56,902 nucleotides of DNA from positions 1 to 56,902 of the IMG/VR virus record IMGVR_UViG_3300025099_000004. The stretch is one strand, 5' to 3'. The notes beneath the pieces are model-generated. The model saw nothing but the letters and a program-made list of their open reading frames with translations. It had not been told where the DNA came from and searched no databases. This document shows, piece after piece, positions 41,101 to 49,029 of this stretch. Position numbers and translations under genes: made by a program. How positions within the stretch are numbered: the first letter of the stretch is position 1; each line of letters opens with the position of its first letter. The DNA is from a virus.

Positions 41101-41413
41101 AGATAAAACAAGTAAAGATAAGCCTATTGTAAAAACAGGTGATGGTGGTGTTGCGGAAGCTCAAGCTATTAAAGAAAAACAAGCTAGACAGTCAGACGAT
41201 GAAAGACAGGCTGAAAGAGAAGCTGCAAGAGCCGCTACTAAAACTACAAAAGCATCAACTAAAGAATATAAAACAAAAAAAGAAGCAAGGGCTGCAACAG
41301 ATAAAGCAGTAGAAAAATTCGGTAGAGCTACTGGTGGTAGAGCTAAAGGTGGTTTGATTGACAGACCTATAAAAACAAAAAAGACTAAGAAGCGTGGTTT
41401 AGCGGCACGTTAG
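38174..41413 (+). CDS. large virion protein with embedded polysaccharide-export-like domain
   Basis: A 1079-residue protein between portal and scaffold. The N-terminus has several Gly tags (AQGGAIP, GEGGLKDEGGMVDE, QNFQEGGQVTLP). Residues 549-610 read LAPGDVVNINLSGGIDLNDN, a DGLLILPKLPPIDAAGKT segment and an Ala/Glu helix, which is the layout of the Wza/KpsD export domain. The C-terminal half is Pro/Gln-rich and probably disordered; it ends in RAKGGLIDRP and Lys/Arg. It may be an internal or head-tail protein; no standard name fits. Confidence 0.65.
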   Translation: MADNKPIDTGNKTVTGRTIWNDPETGEDYSERSTTFEIDGKFYTMPTVAENGSQYTEDQIRTYVKENGPVDYLTGEKLPEFRYMEDAIEYAISRSSTRKQTDMAQGGAIPMNNQMELFGEGGLKDEGGMVDEVSGNEVPVGGTKEGVRDDIPANVSEGEFIFPEDVVRFVGLDKLMQIRQDAKMGLKKMEAMGQMGNSDEATMDDDMPFGMADLIVVGGKGEPMEFADGGFVPVQNFQEGGQVTLPTAPVPTFNPDDVADYDAYLSSVEVTAQEYRNADGESMIITFINGIPIVPVQPGYTLYVPPEEGGEATEATEVVNTVNNNNNEKFGKGRNVNANNQEPTGINYAGMSDEEFLKRIEYENTKGYKIQRAVALGVTSLVPFGGALAYASMRGTALSNEARLKNLIASESNPAEQAKLNTLLEEFYKSNIMQDSSDAGAFTKWVDGVLVKLGFSPDQTKKAAEAAVVLSQNNLGNTEFDDAVDAFLKDKENKTLGRGNAVGGPATKEQLETRKKETAEPFLRSQDQIDETNRMLKMEPFAPTTKSTQLAPGDVVNINLSGGIDLNDNFKVLRDGLLILPKLPPIDAAGKTASEVEQIVSGLLKLGDDKRGTTSSASVSMGYKSTQTGDPNIVTDTNSVGQRPSTYDPAQFGSGEPAPAVEPVAAPPLAQTSIDDKFAVKTPYALGYPEGMKNLSGIGSVPPEQTLLEQYSNNPFKQKDIGDFLTAGRNAISSIFQPKQGFGSTVKKETNVTDQQLPESVPQQQSAFSGPTFDTAQQTAEAFDQGVSRSPVVATEPLGPSVLGGRGTINPASGTIVDPRTQQEQRNAERIRLTGYDPIEPTVNPTAPPTLRPQTRPKKVAPKKEVAPQQPTIEKLQFSNFKGNVITTASDNFVNTKGVSIDVNPEGTPGKNSVGAFRQGLYAGDGFEWREDGTRIYTGVNQGVTGTTDPSVASKPLTQELINLDFIKDLFGTDKKDKTSKDKPIVKTGDGGVAEAQAIKEKQARQSDDERQAEREAARAATKTTKASTKEYKTKKEARAATDKAVEKFGRATGGRAKGGLIDRPIKTKKTKKRGLAAR

Positions 41414-41490
41414 TAATCCGTTAAATATGAACTGGCTACTCACCCCCCTTACAACACATAGGCTACGGTGGCCCCAGAACAGGAACTAAA

Positions 41491-42360
41491 ATGGAAAATC
41501 AAATAGTAGAAGCACAAGAAGCACCAAAGAGTATGATGATGCAGCGTAAAAGTAGAGTACGTGAACGTGCAGATAAAGATGAAGAAGAACTAAAAGAGTT
41601 ATTAGCAGAACAAAATAATACAAAAGAAGAGGCAGAAGTAAAGGCTAAAGAAGAAGCAGAGCCTGATACTGCAGAAGAAAGAAGCTACAAGAAACGATAT
41701 GCAGATCTACGTAGAGGATCACAAAAAGCTAAAGAAGAATTAGAAACTCGTATTGCTGCATTAGAAACACAACTTAAACAAAGCGCAGCACAAGAAATTA
41801 AACTGCCTAAGTCAGATGAAGACATTGATAGTTGGGCAAAAGAATATCCAGATGTAGCAGCCATTGTAGAAACTATTGCAATTAAAAAGGCACGTGAACA
41901 ACAGGCTGGCTTAGAGGATAAAGTAAAAGAGATAGACGCCATGCGTGAGACTGCCTCACGTGAACGTGCAGAAGTAGAGTTATTAAAAGCTCACCCTGAC
42001 TTTGGCGAAATACGTGACAGTGATGAGTTTCACGATTGGGCAGAACAACAGCCTAAGTGGGTACAAGAAGCTCTGTATGAGAATGATAACGATGCAAGGT
42101 CTGCATCACGTGCGATTGATCTGTATAAAGCAGACATGAACATATCAACAAAGAAACCTAGCAACAACAAAGATGCTGCTAAGTCTGTAAGTACTCGTAA
42201 TACTAGAAGTCAACCAGACGCTGAATCAAACAATAATAAATTGTCAGAGTCAAAAGTAAACAAAATGTCTAGTAAAGAGTACGAAAAACATCAAGACGAA
42301 ATCATGGAAGCTATACGAAGTGGTAATTTTATTTACGATATTTCGGGTAGCGCACGATAA
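41491..42360 (+). CDS. capsid scaffold protein
   Basis: A 289-residue highly charged protein rich in Glu, Lys and Ala with long coiled coils (about 28-160), directly before the capsid gene. This is the standard composition and place of a podovirus scaffold, which guides procapsid assembly and then leaves. The C-terminal YEKHQDEIMEAIRSGNFIYD helix would bind capsid. There is a 77-base spacer upstream holding a GTGGCCCCAG motif. Confidence 0.85.
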   Translation: MENQIVEAQEAPKSMMMQRKSRVRERADKDEEELKELLAEQNNTKEEAEVKAKEEAEPDTAEERSYKKRYADLRRGSQKAKEELETRIAALETQLKQSAAQEIKLPKSDEDIDSWAKEYPDVAAIVETIAIKKAREQQAGLEDKVKEIDAMRETASRERAEVELLKAHPDFGEIRDSDEFHDWAEQQPKWVQEALYENDNDARSASRAIDLYKADMNISTKKPSNNKDAAKSVSTRNTRSQPDAESNNNKLSESKVNKMSSKEYEKHQDEIMEAIRSGNFIYDISGSAR

Positions 42361-42365
42361 AAGAC

Positions 42366-42393
42366 TTGACAATACGAGTATAAAGAATATAAC
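42366..42393 (+). promoter_or_regulatory. promoter upstream of the capsid gene
   Basis: A consensus -35 TTGACA (42366-42371) and -10 TATAAC (42388-42393) are separated by 16 bases. It starts six bases after the scaffold stop codon and would give the capsid gene its own transcript, consistent with its high demand. Confidence 0.65.
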
Positions 42394-42602
42394 TATATAC
42401 ATCGGGTTTAATGCGGCCCCATTTATGGATTACCCGCATTAGCCTATCTTCACAAACATAAATAGTTCTAGCGATTACCTAATATCTTTGGCCCGTTATA
42501 TAGAAGGTCGGCCAACTTTCTACAATAATGTTACCCAACAGAGTTAGCCTCATTAAAAACGATTTTAGTTTGTATCTGTGTCTCAATGCAAAGGATATTA
42601 CA
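42394..42602 (+). other. structured 5' leader of the capsid gene
   Basis: About 210 bases with no gene. A perfect eight-bp stem TAATGCGG/CCGCATTA (42409-42416 with 42434-42441) encloses a nested CCAT/ATGG stem. CGGGT at 42403 could alternatively pair with ACCCG at 42432, overlapping the first stem. AAAGGAT precedes the ATG. No U tract follows, so an mRNA stability or translation element is more likely than a terminator. Confidence 0.5.
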
Positions 42603-43676
42603 ATGGCATTTACGACAGCTACGGGTTATGGAAATCTACCTAATGGTAATTTTAGCCCGGTCATTTACAGCAAACAGGTACAGCTTGCGTTCCGCAAAGC
42701 TACTGTCTGTGGTGACATTACTAACTCCGATTATTTCGGAGAGATAAGTGGTCAAGGCGATACCGTCAAGATCATTAAGGAACCAGAAATTTCTGTTTCG
42801 CAGTATGCACGTGGCACGAATGTCACAGCACAAGATTTACAAGACGAAGACTTCTCATTAGTCATTGACAAAGCTAACTATTTTGCTTTTAAAATGGACG
42901 ATATTGAAGAAGCTCATAGTCATGTAAACTTTATGGATCTTGCATCTAATCGTGCTGCATACCGTTTGGCAGATCAACATGACCAAGAAGTTCTTGGATA
43001 CATGGCTGGTTATGCACAGTCTTCATTGCACTCGCAAGCTGATGGACTGAACTCAACTGTAAACGGTACTAAAGCAGTATCAACTGCAGGATCGAATGAG
43101 TTGCTATCTTCTATGCAACTTCATAAGGGTGACTTTGGGAATATTACTACTGGTTCCGCAGGAACACACTCTATTCCTTTAGCTGCACGTTTACCGGGTG
43201 CAACTGCACTTCCAACGGCAACTGCTTCACCAGCAATGGTTGTAGCACGTATGGCTCGTTTACTTGATCAACAGCAAGTAGATAAGCAAGGTCGCTGGTT
43301 AGTGGTAGATCCAGTATTCATGGAAATCTTAGCTGATGAAGATTCACGCTTCATGAACGCAGACTTCGGTGAATCAGGTGGATTGCGTAATGGTCTTTCC
43401 ATTAACAACTTCCACGGCTTCCGTGTATACTCCTCGTCTAACCTGCCATCAGTAGGTACTGGACCGGGAACTACAGGTTCTGCAAACCAACTGACTAACT
43501 TCGGCGTTGTCGTAGCTGGTCATGATTCTGCTGTAGCAACTGCAGAGCAGATCAATAAGACAGAAACATATCGTGACCCTGACAGCTTTGCTGACATTGT
43601 TCGTGGTATGCATCTATACGGCAGGAAGATTCTTCGTCCAGAAGCAATCGTAACTGCTCGTTATAACGCAGCGTAA
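42603..43676 (+). CDS. major capsid protein
   Basis: A 357-residue protein starting MAFTTATGYGNLPNGNFSPV; the start at 42603 follows AAAGGAT, and the longer frame from 42528 has no site. IKEPEISVSQYARGTNVTAQ and DRLADQHDQEVLGYM-like segments followed by WLVVDPVFMEILADED and a C-terminal YGRKILRPEAIVTA strand match HK97-fold podovirus capsids. It lies right after the scaffold and behind its own promoter. Confidence 0.88.
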   Translation: MAFTTATGYGNLPNGNFSPVIYSKQVQLAFRKATVCGDITNSDYFGEISGQGDTVKIIKEPEISVSQYARGTNVTAQDLQDEDFSLVIDKANYFAFKMDDIEEAHSHVNFMDLASNRAAYRLADQHDQEVLGYMAGYAQSSLHSQADGLNSTVNGTKAVSTAGSNELLSSMQLHKGDFGNITTGSAGTHSIPLAARLPGATALPTATASPAMVVARMARLLDQQQVDKQGRWLVVDPVFMEILADEDSRFMNADFGESGGLRNGLSINNFHGFRVYSSSNLPSVGTGPGTTGSANQLTNFGVVVAGHDSAVATAEQINKTETYRDPDSFADIVRGMHLYGRKILRPEAIVTARYNAA

Positions 43677-43688
43677 GGGAGATATAAC

Positions 43689-44222
43689 ATGGCTACTTAT
43701 GATATGACTTCCAGTGATACCGCTGGTGTTGGAGCAAACGTTTTAGCTGTTCCAACTAACGTTGGTAATACTGTACGAACCATTGAAGCAATACTAGATA
43801 TTGATGCAATGGTAACTGCTGGTTACTCTGGTGCAGATGGGGATGTATTTCAACTTCTTGAAATCCCTGCTGAATCCGTAGTAGTTGCTGCTGGTGCAGA
43901 GATTATGAAATCTTTCACAGCTTCTTGTACTGCCGATATTGACTTCGCTGGTGGCGATGACATTATTGATGGTGCAGATATAACTGCTGCTGCTGGTACG
44001 TATCTTGCAAAAGGTACTAATGGCGAAGCTAACGTTGTAAATACAGGAGCAGCTTCTACTTTTGCTGCCGCTGCACTTGCATGTGTTGGTGCTGCAGATA
44101 CCATTGATGTGACAATAGCTGGTGCTGCACCTGCTACTGGACGTCTACGGGTATACGCAGTAATTGCTGACGTTTCTGCCGCAATGACAGAAGCTGCAGT
44201 CGCCCAGCGTGATCTGGTATAA
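43689..44222 (+). CDS. Ala-rich head-associated protein
   Basis: A 177-residue Ala/Gly/Val/Thr-rich beta protein, with GGDDIIDGADITAAAGTYLA in the middle. Position right after the capsid suggests a head decoration or stabilising protein. The low complexity and codon choice (GCT/GCA-rich) are unlike neighbours. No family recognised. Confidence 0.6.
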   Translation: MATYDMTSSDTAGVGANVLAVPTNVGNTVRTIEAILDIDAMVTAGYSGADGDVFQLLEIPAESVVVAAGAEIMKSFTASCTADIDFAGGDDIIDGADITAAAGTYLAKGTNGEANVVNTGAASTFAAAALACVGAADTIDVTIAGAAPATGRLRVYAVIADVSAAMTEAAVAQRDLV

Positions 44223-44238
44223 TACTAAACACTACTTT

Positions 44239-44261
44239 GGGGCTGGCATGTCGCTGGCCCC
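44239..44261 (+). terminator. GC-rich hairpin after the capsid genes
   Basis: GGGGC (44239-44243) pairs with GCCCC (44257-44261) around a 13-base loop in the 63-base spacer before the tail tube gene. No U tract follows, so it may stabilise the 3' end of capsid mRNA or act as a weak pause rather than a true terminator. Confidence 0.4.
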
Positions 44262-44285
44262 ATTGACGCATCCAAAGGAAACTTA

Positions 44286-44996
44286 ATGGCATATACATAC
44301 TTAGATATTACAAATGAAGTTATTGCTCGTTTTAATGAGGTTGCTCTTACATCTTCTAACTTTACTGCAGCTAGAGGGTTTCAGATACAATGTAAAAATG
44401 CAGTAAACGATTCTATTGATTATATTAATACCAGTGCATACAGTTGGCCCTTTAACCATTCTACTCAAACAGATACACTTGTTGCTGGTACTACCCGATA
44501 TAGCATACCTACTACGGCTAAACACGTAGACTACGATACCTTTAGACTTGTAAAAGATGATTCATTAAGTGTAGGTGGTGGAAGTTTAAACGTTTTAGAT
44601 TACAAAGATTACCTAGATAGTTTTATTACACAGGAAGATCAAACAGATGTAGGTAGTGTACCTCGTAGTGTTTTTAGAACTCCTGATAATAACTATGGTT
44701 TATATCCTTATCCTGATAAAGCATACTCTTTAAAGTACGAATTGTATTCATATACAACTGCTTTGTCTGCAGCTACAGATGTTCCTGTAATACCAGAGCA
44801 ATATAGAGCCGTTATAGTAGATGGTGCAACTGCATATGGGTATCAGTACAGGGGTGAAGCAAATCAGTTTCAATTAAACTTTCAGAGATTTGAAGCTGGT
44901 ATAAAAAATATGAGAAGTCTTTTATCTAATAGGGTAGATTATATAAGATCTAAAATGATTACACGATCATCTAAATCTGTAAGTATGTTTGGTTAA
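44286..44996 (+). CDS. tail tubular protein A-like adaptor (T7 gp11 type)
   Basis: A 236-residue protein, MAYTYLDITNEVIARFNEVA and onward, with SIDYINTSAYSWPFNHSTQT and IPEQYRAVIVDGATAYGYQY. This helical plus strand layout is that of podovirus adaptor proteins that join portal to tail nozzle. Its place after the head genes and before the nozzle agrees. Confidence 0.82.
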   Translation: MAYTYLDITNEVIARFNEVALTSSNFTAARGFQIQCKNAVNDSIDYINTSAYSWPFNHSTQTDTLVAGTTRYSIPTTAKHVDYDTFRLVKDDSLSVGGGSLNVLDYKDYLDSFITQEDQTDVGSVPRSVFRTPDNNYGLYPYPDKAYSLKYELYSYTTALSAATDVPVIPEQYRAVIVDGATAYGYQYRGEANQFQLNFQRFEAGIKNMRSLLSNRVDYIRSKMITRSSKSVSMFG

Positions 44997-45005
44997 GGTT
45001 TAAAT

Positions 45006-46721
45006 ATGGCAGACGAATCAGGTCTTAATCCATTTATCTTTCCATGTAAAGGTGGTTTGGTACTCAACAGTTCTACTTTTACTATGGACCCCGGACAAGC
45101 ATTTGAGTTGCAAAACTTTGAGCCTGACATTAAAGGTGGATACCGTAGGATAAATGGATATACTAAATGGAACGCTAACTTAGTTCCTCATACCTCTGCT
45201 ACTTCTGAAAAGGTACTTATGTCTGCGTACCACAAAGGAGAAGTAATAGCAGCTAGAGGTACTAAAGTATTTAGATCTACAGGTGCAAGTAATGCACTAA
45301 ATGGTGCAATTAATAATTCAGCTACTACACTTACACTGGATAGCACTGCAGACTTTAGTACAACGGGTACTATACTTGTAGGTACAGAACAGATTACTTA
45401 CACAGGTAAAAGTACTACACAGCTTACTGGTTGTACAAGAGGAGCAAATAGTACGAGTGCTGCAGCACATGCAGATGATGCAACACTTACACAGTACTGG
45501 ACACAGATAGATACGGGTCGTACAAGTGCAGGTAAGTATACTTTTTACAGACAGAACTTATCTGGCACTGACATAATAGTATTTGCAGATGGGGCTAACA
45601 ATGCAGCATACTTTGCCTCTGGTAACTCTGTAACTGACATAAATGGAACTGGCGCACCTGCTAACCCTAAGTTTGTAACAGGACACAAGAACACTTTATT
45701 CTTTGCTGGTATGTCTAGTAATCCACAGGAGATAGTTTTTACTGCACCATACTCAGCTACAGACTTTACGGCAGCTAACGGTGCAGGATCAATTGTAGTA
45801 GAAAGTCCTATCACAGGATTGTTTCCATTTCGTGATGATCTGATTATATTCTGTGAAGAACGTATATTTAAATTGTCAGGTAATAGCGTAGCTGACTTTC
45901 AGTTAGTTCCTATATCTCGTAACATAGGATGTATGAATGGGTTTACAATACAAGAATTTGCAGGTGACATTGTATTCTTAGGTAGAGATGGGCTTAGAAC
46001 TGTAGCTGGAACTGAACGTATCGGTGACGTAGAACTTGGAAGTATTAGTACACCAGTACATCAGTTGTTTAATGTATACAGTACGATAGATGAATTTGAT
46101 TCTTTAATTGTACCTGACAAGACACAGTATAGAATATTCTTTGTGAACTCTTCTACTACTGCAAAAAAAACAACAAAGGGTGTTATTGCTCATAGATCAA
46201 GAGATGGGTATGAGTTTTCTGAAACGTTTGGATTACAACCTTCTTGTACTGACTCTATAAATGAAGATGGTAAAGTATATGTATTACATGGTGGATATGA
46301 TGGATATGTGTACAGACAAGAACAAGGCAATACTTTTGATGGAGACAATATAATCGGTAGATACAGATCACCTGATTTAACTATGGGTGATGCAGGTATT
46401 CGTAAAAACTTCCAAAGGGTTATTATTAACTATGCTCCTGAAGGTGTAGTAAACTCTGACTTGTTCTTACGATATGACTATGAAGACCCTGATGCTCCAA
46501 GACCTGCAGCTTATCCATTTGATAGTAGCTCTATCGTTGCTATATATGGAGCAGGAGCATATGGTACTGTTACTTACGGTGGGCAGTCTCAGCCTTTGGT
46601 AAGACAGGCAGTAGAAGGTAGTGGCTTTGCAATAGCACTAAGGGTTGTTGACAATGGTACATCAGAGCCTTACTCACTTAAAGGCTTTCAGTTAGAATTT
46701 GATGCAGCCGCAAGGCGTTAA
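45006..46721 (+). CDS. tail tubular protein B / nozzle protein
   Basis: A 571-residue mostly beta protein. NPFIFPCKGGLVLNSSTFTM at the N-terminus, repeated strands of a probable propeller (SAYHKGEVIAARGTKVFRST) and KNFQRVIINYAPEGVV toward the end. It resembles podovirus nozzle or stabilisation proteins. It also has a SATTLTLDSTADFSTTGTIL strand repeat common in fibre-like proteins. Confidence 0.78.
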   Translation: MADESGLNPFIFPCKGGLVLNSSTFTMDPGQAFELQNFEPDIKGGYRRINGYTKWNANLVPHTSATSEKVLMSAYHKGEVIAARGTKVFRSTGASNALNGAINNSATTLTLDSTADFSTTGTILVGTEQITYTGKSTTQLTGCTRGANSTSAAAHADDATLTQYWTQIDTGRTSAGKYTFYRQNLSGTDIIVFADGANNAAYFASGNSVTDINGTGAPANPKFVTGHKNTLFFAGMSSNPQEIVFTAPYSATDFTAANGAGSIVVESPITGLFPFRDDLIIFCEERIFKLSGNSVADFQLVPISRNIGCMNGFTIQEFAGDIVFLGRDGLRTVAGTERIGDVELGSISTPVHQLFNVYSTIDEFDSLIVPDKTQYRIFFVNSSTTAKKTTKGVIAHRSRDGYEFSETFGLQPSCTDSINEDGKVYVLHGGYDGYVYRQEQGNTFDGDNIIGRYRSPDLTMGDAGIRKNFQRVIINYAPEGVVNSDLFLRYDYEDPDAPRPAAYPFDSSSIVAIYGAGAYGTVTYGGQSQPLVRQAVEGSGFAIALRVVDNGTSEPYSLKGFQLEFDAAARR

Positions 46722-46732
46722 AGGAGAAATAA

Positions 46733-48661
46733 ATGGCTGGTTATACACGGCAGTCCACATATACAGACGGTGACATTATTGATGCAGCAGACTCTAATGA
46801 CGAGTTTGACCAACTTCTAGCTGCCTTTAATGCTTCTTCTGGACACACACACGATGGTACTGCTGCAGAGGGTGCAGCAATTACTAAGCTACTAAGTAAC
46901 ACACTTACCTTTGGTGCAGCTACTTCAGGTACAGATATTACAATTACCTTTGACGGTGAGACTAATGACGGTGTACTAAAGTGGATGGAAGACGAAGACT
47001 ACTTTGAGTTTTCTGATGACATACTTGTAGCCTCTACTGAAAAGATACAGTTTCGTGATACAGCTATTTATATTAACTCATCTGCTGATGGTCAACTTGA
47101 TCTCGTAGCTGATACAGAAATACAAATCGCAGCTACTACTATTGACATGAATGGTGCTGCAGACATCTCAGGTAACTTAGCTGTAGGTGGTAATCTTACA
47201 GTTGCAGGTAATGCTACAGTAACAGGTACTACAACGTTTAACGGTGGTACACTCACATTAGGTGACTCAGCCAGTGACAACGTAGTATTTGGTGCAGATG
47301 TTGACTCACACATTATACCTGACGATGATGACACATACGACTTAGGTAGCTCAAGTCAACAGTGGCGTAATTTATTTATTGATGGTACAGCAAATATTGA
47401 TACAGCCTCTATAGATAATATATCTGATGATACACTTGTGGCTACAGATAAAAAGATACAGTTTCGTGACACTGGCCTGTATATTAACTCTAGTACAGAT
47501 GGACAGTTAGATATTGTAGCTGACACTGAAGTACAGATAGCTGCAACTACAGTGGACATTAATGGTGCAGTAGATGTATCAGGTAATCTATCTGTAGGTG
47601 GTAACTTAGACGTTACAGGTACATTTGATCTAAGTGACTCTAACTTTACTAATGCAGGTGACATACAGCTAGATAGTATTACAGGTGACTCAGATACAAA
47701 CACTAGCATTACCTTTAGTGGCTCAGATGTAATTACGGTTACTACTGGTGGTGAGACACAAGTTACATTTAACAATGGTTCTATTCTACCTACAACTGAC
47801 AATGACGTAGACTTAGGATCTAGCTCACTAGAGTTTAAAGACTTGTACATTGATGGTACTGCCTATGTAGATGCCATAAACTTTAATGGTACTGCAATAT
47901 CTGCTACTGCAGCAGAACTTAATATTATGGATGGTGTAACAAGTACTGCAGCAGAGCTTAACATTCTTGATGGCGTTACGTCAACTGCAGCAGAACTAAA
48001 CATACTTGACGGTGTAACATCTACTGCCGCTGAGTTAAACATCCTTGATGGTGTTACAGCTACAACTGCAGAGATAAACCTTATTGATGGTGATACTTCA
48101 AGAGGTACTACGGCAGTAGCAAGTGGTGACGGTATTCTCATCAATGATGCTGGAACTATGCGTATGACTAATGTAGATACAGTGTCTACATACTTTGCAA
48201 GTCACAACGTAGGTGGAGGTAACATTGTTACTACTGGTGCATTAAACTCAGGTAGTATTACTTCTGGCTTTGGTGCTATAGATAATGGTTCGTCTAACAT
48301 TACTACGACAGGTGTAGGTTCCTTTGGCTCACTAGATATTAGTGGTGCTATAGATGTAGATGGCACTAGCAACTTAGATGCAGTAGATATAGACGGTGCT
48401 GTAGACATGGCAAGTACTCTGCAAGTTACAGGAGTAGCTACACTTACAGCTACTGCAATAGCTAACGCAGGTGTATCTGTAAAGAACGGAGCTACATCTG
48501 CTGGCTTTGTAGAGTTCTTTGAGGACTCAGATAACGGCTCAAATAAAGTAACACTAATAGGACCAGCATCTACTGCAGATGTGACCTTGACTTTACCTGC
48601 TGCTGCTGGTACAGTTGCAACAACAGATGATGCCACAGCCCTAGCCATTGCGCTTGGTTGA
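46733..48661 (+). CDS. tail fibre protein with AAELNILDGVTST repeats
   Basis: A 642-residue fibre starting MAGYTRQSTYTDGDIIDAAD, with HTHDGTAAEG near residue 38. Two similar blocks (about 90-150 and 230-290) contain INSSADGQLDLVADTEIQIA-like strands. Five 13-residue repeats of the AAELNILDGVTST type lie at 391-455. A DISGAIDVDGTSNLDAVDID module follows near 540. The end (TLTLPAAAGTVATTDDATAL) is a common fibre terminus. Confidence 0.88.
   Translation: MAGYTRQSTYTDGDIIDAADSNDEFDQLLAAFNASSGHTHDGTAAEGAAITKLLSNTLTFGAATSGTDITITFDGETNDGVLKWMEDEDYFEFSDDILVASTEKIQFRDTAIYINSSADGQLDLVADTEIQIAATTIDMNGAADISGNLAVGGNLTVAGNATVTGTTTFNGGTLTLGDSASDNVVFGADVDSHIIPDDDDTYDLGSSSQQWRNLFIDGTANIDTASIDNISDDTLVATDKKIQFRDTGLYINSSTDGQLDIVADTEVQIAATTVDINGAVDVSGNLSVGGNLDVTGTFDLSDSNFTNAGDIQLDSITGDSDTNTSITFSGSDVITVTTGGETQVTFNNGSILPTTDNDVDLGSSSLEFKDLYIDGTAYVDAINFNGTAISATAAELNIMDGVTSTAAELNILDGVTSTAAELNILDGVTSTAAELNILDGVTATTAEINLIDGDTSRGTTAVASGDGILINDAGTMRMTNVDTVSTYFASHNVGGGNIVTTGALNSGSITSGFGAIDNGSSNITTTGVGSFGSLDISGAIDVDGTSNLDAVDIDGAVDMASTLQVTGVATLTATAIANAGVSVKNGATSAGFVEFFEDSDNGSNKVTLIGPASTADVTLTLPAAAGTVATTDDATALAIALG
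47905..48099 (+). repeat. five tandem 39-bp repeats in fibre gene
   Basis: Five consecutive units of 39 bases, each encoding a TAAELNI(L/M)DGVTS-type 13-mer, the last one degenerate. Such units build stacked strands in fibre shafts and can change number by slippage or recombination. Confidence 0.85.
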
Positions 48662-48675
48662 TATAGGAGAAAACA

Positions 48676-49029
48676 ATGGCTAATACTTTTAAAACAATTA
48701 CACGGGATGTAGCACCAGCAAGTTCTGGTACACCTGAAACAATATACACAGTACAGTCTGGTAGTACTGTTATCATACTTGGACTATTCTTATGTAACGT
48801 ACACAGTTCACAGGTTACTGCTTCAGTAGACTTTGTGAGTACAACAACTCAAACAAGTCAGACACAAAACACTACGGCACAACTTGTTAAAGATGTAGCT
48901 ATACCTGTAGGATCATCTTTGTCTGTACTTGACGGTAAGATTGTAGCTAACGTAGGTGACATAATTAAAGTAGACTGTTCTGTAGCTGACAAAGTTTCAG
49001 TAATAATGAGTTACATGGAGATAACCTAA
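48676..49029 (+). CDS. small beta-rich fibre-region protein
   Basis: A 117-residue protein, MANTFKTITRDVAPASSGTP and onward, with alternating strands and VNVGDIIKVDC near the end. It resembles the 122-residue protein at 30507 in layout. It sits between two fibres and overlaps the next ATG by one base, so it may be a fibre connector or decoration. Confidence 0.65.
   Translation: MANTFKTITRDVAPASSGTPETIYTVQSGSTVIILGLFLCNVHSSQVTASVDFVSTTTQTSQTQNTTAQLVKDVAIPVGSSLSVLDGKIVANVGDIIKVDCSVADKVSVIMSYMEIT

Noticed and set aside
47863-48648. minus-strand frames opposite the fibre repeats
   Set aside because: Val/Ser/Pro-rich repeats are the reverse reading of the AAELNILDGVTST units, not independent genes.
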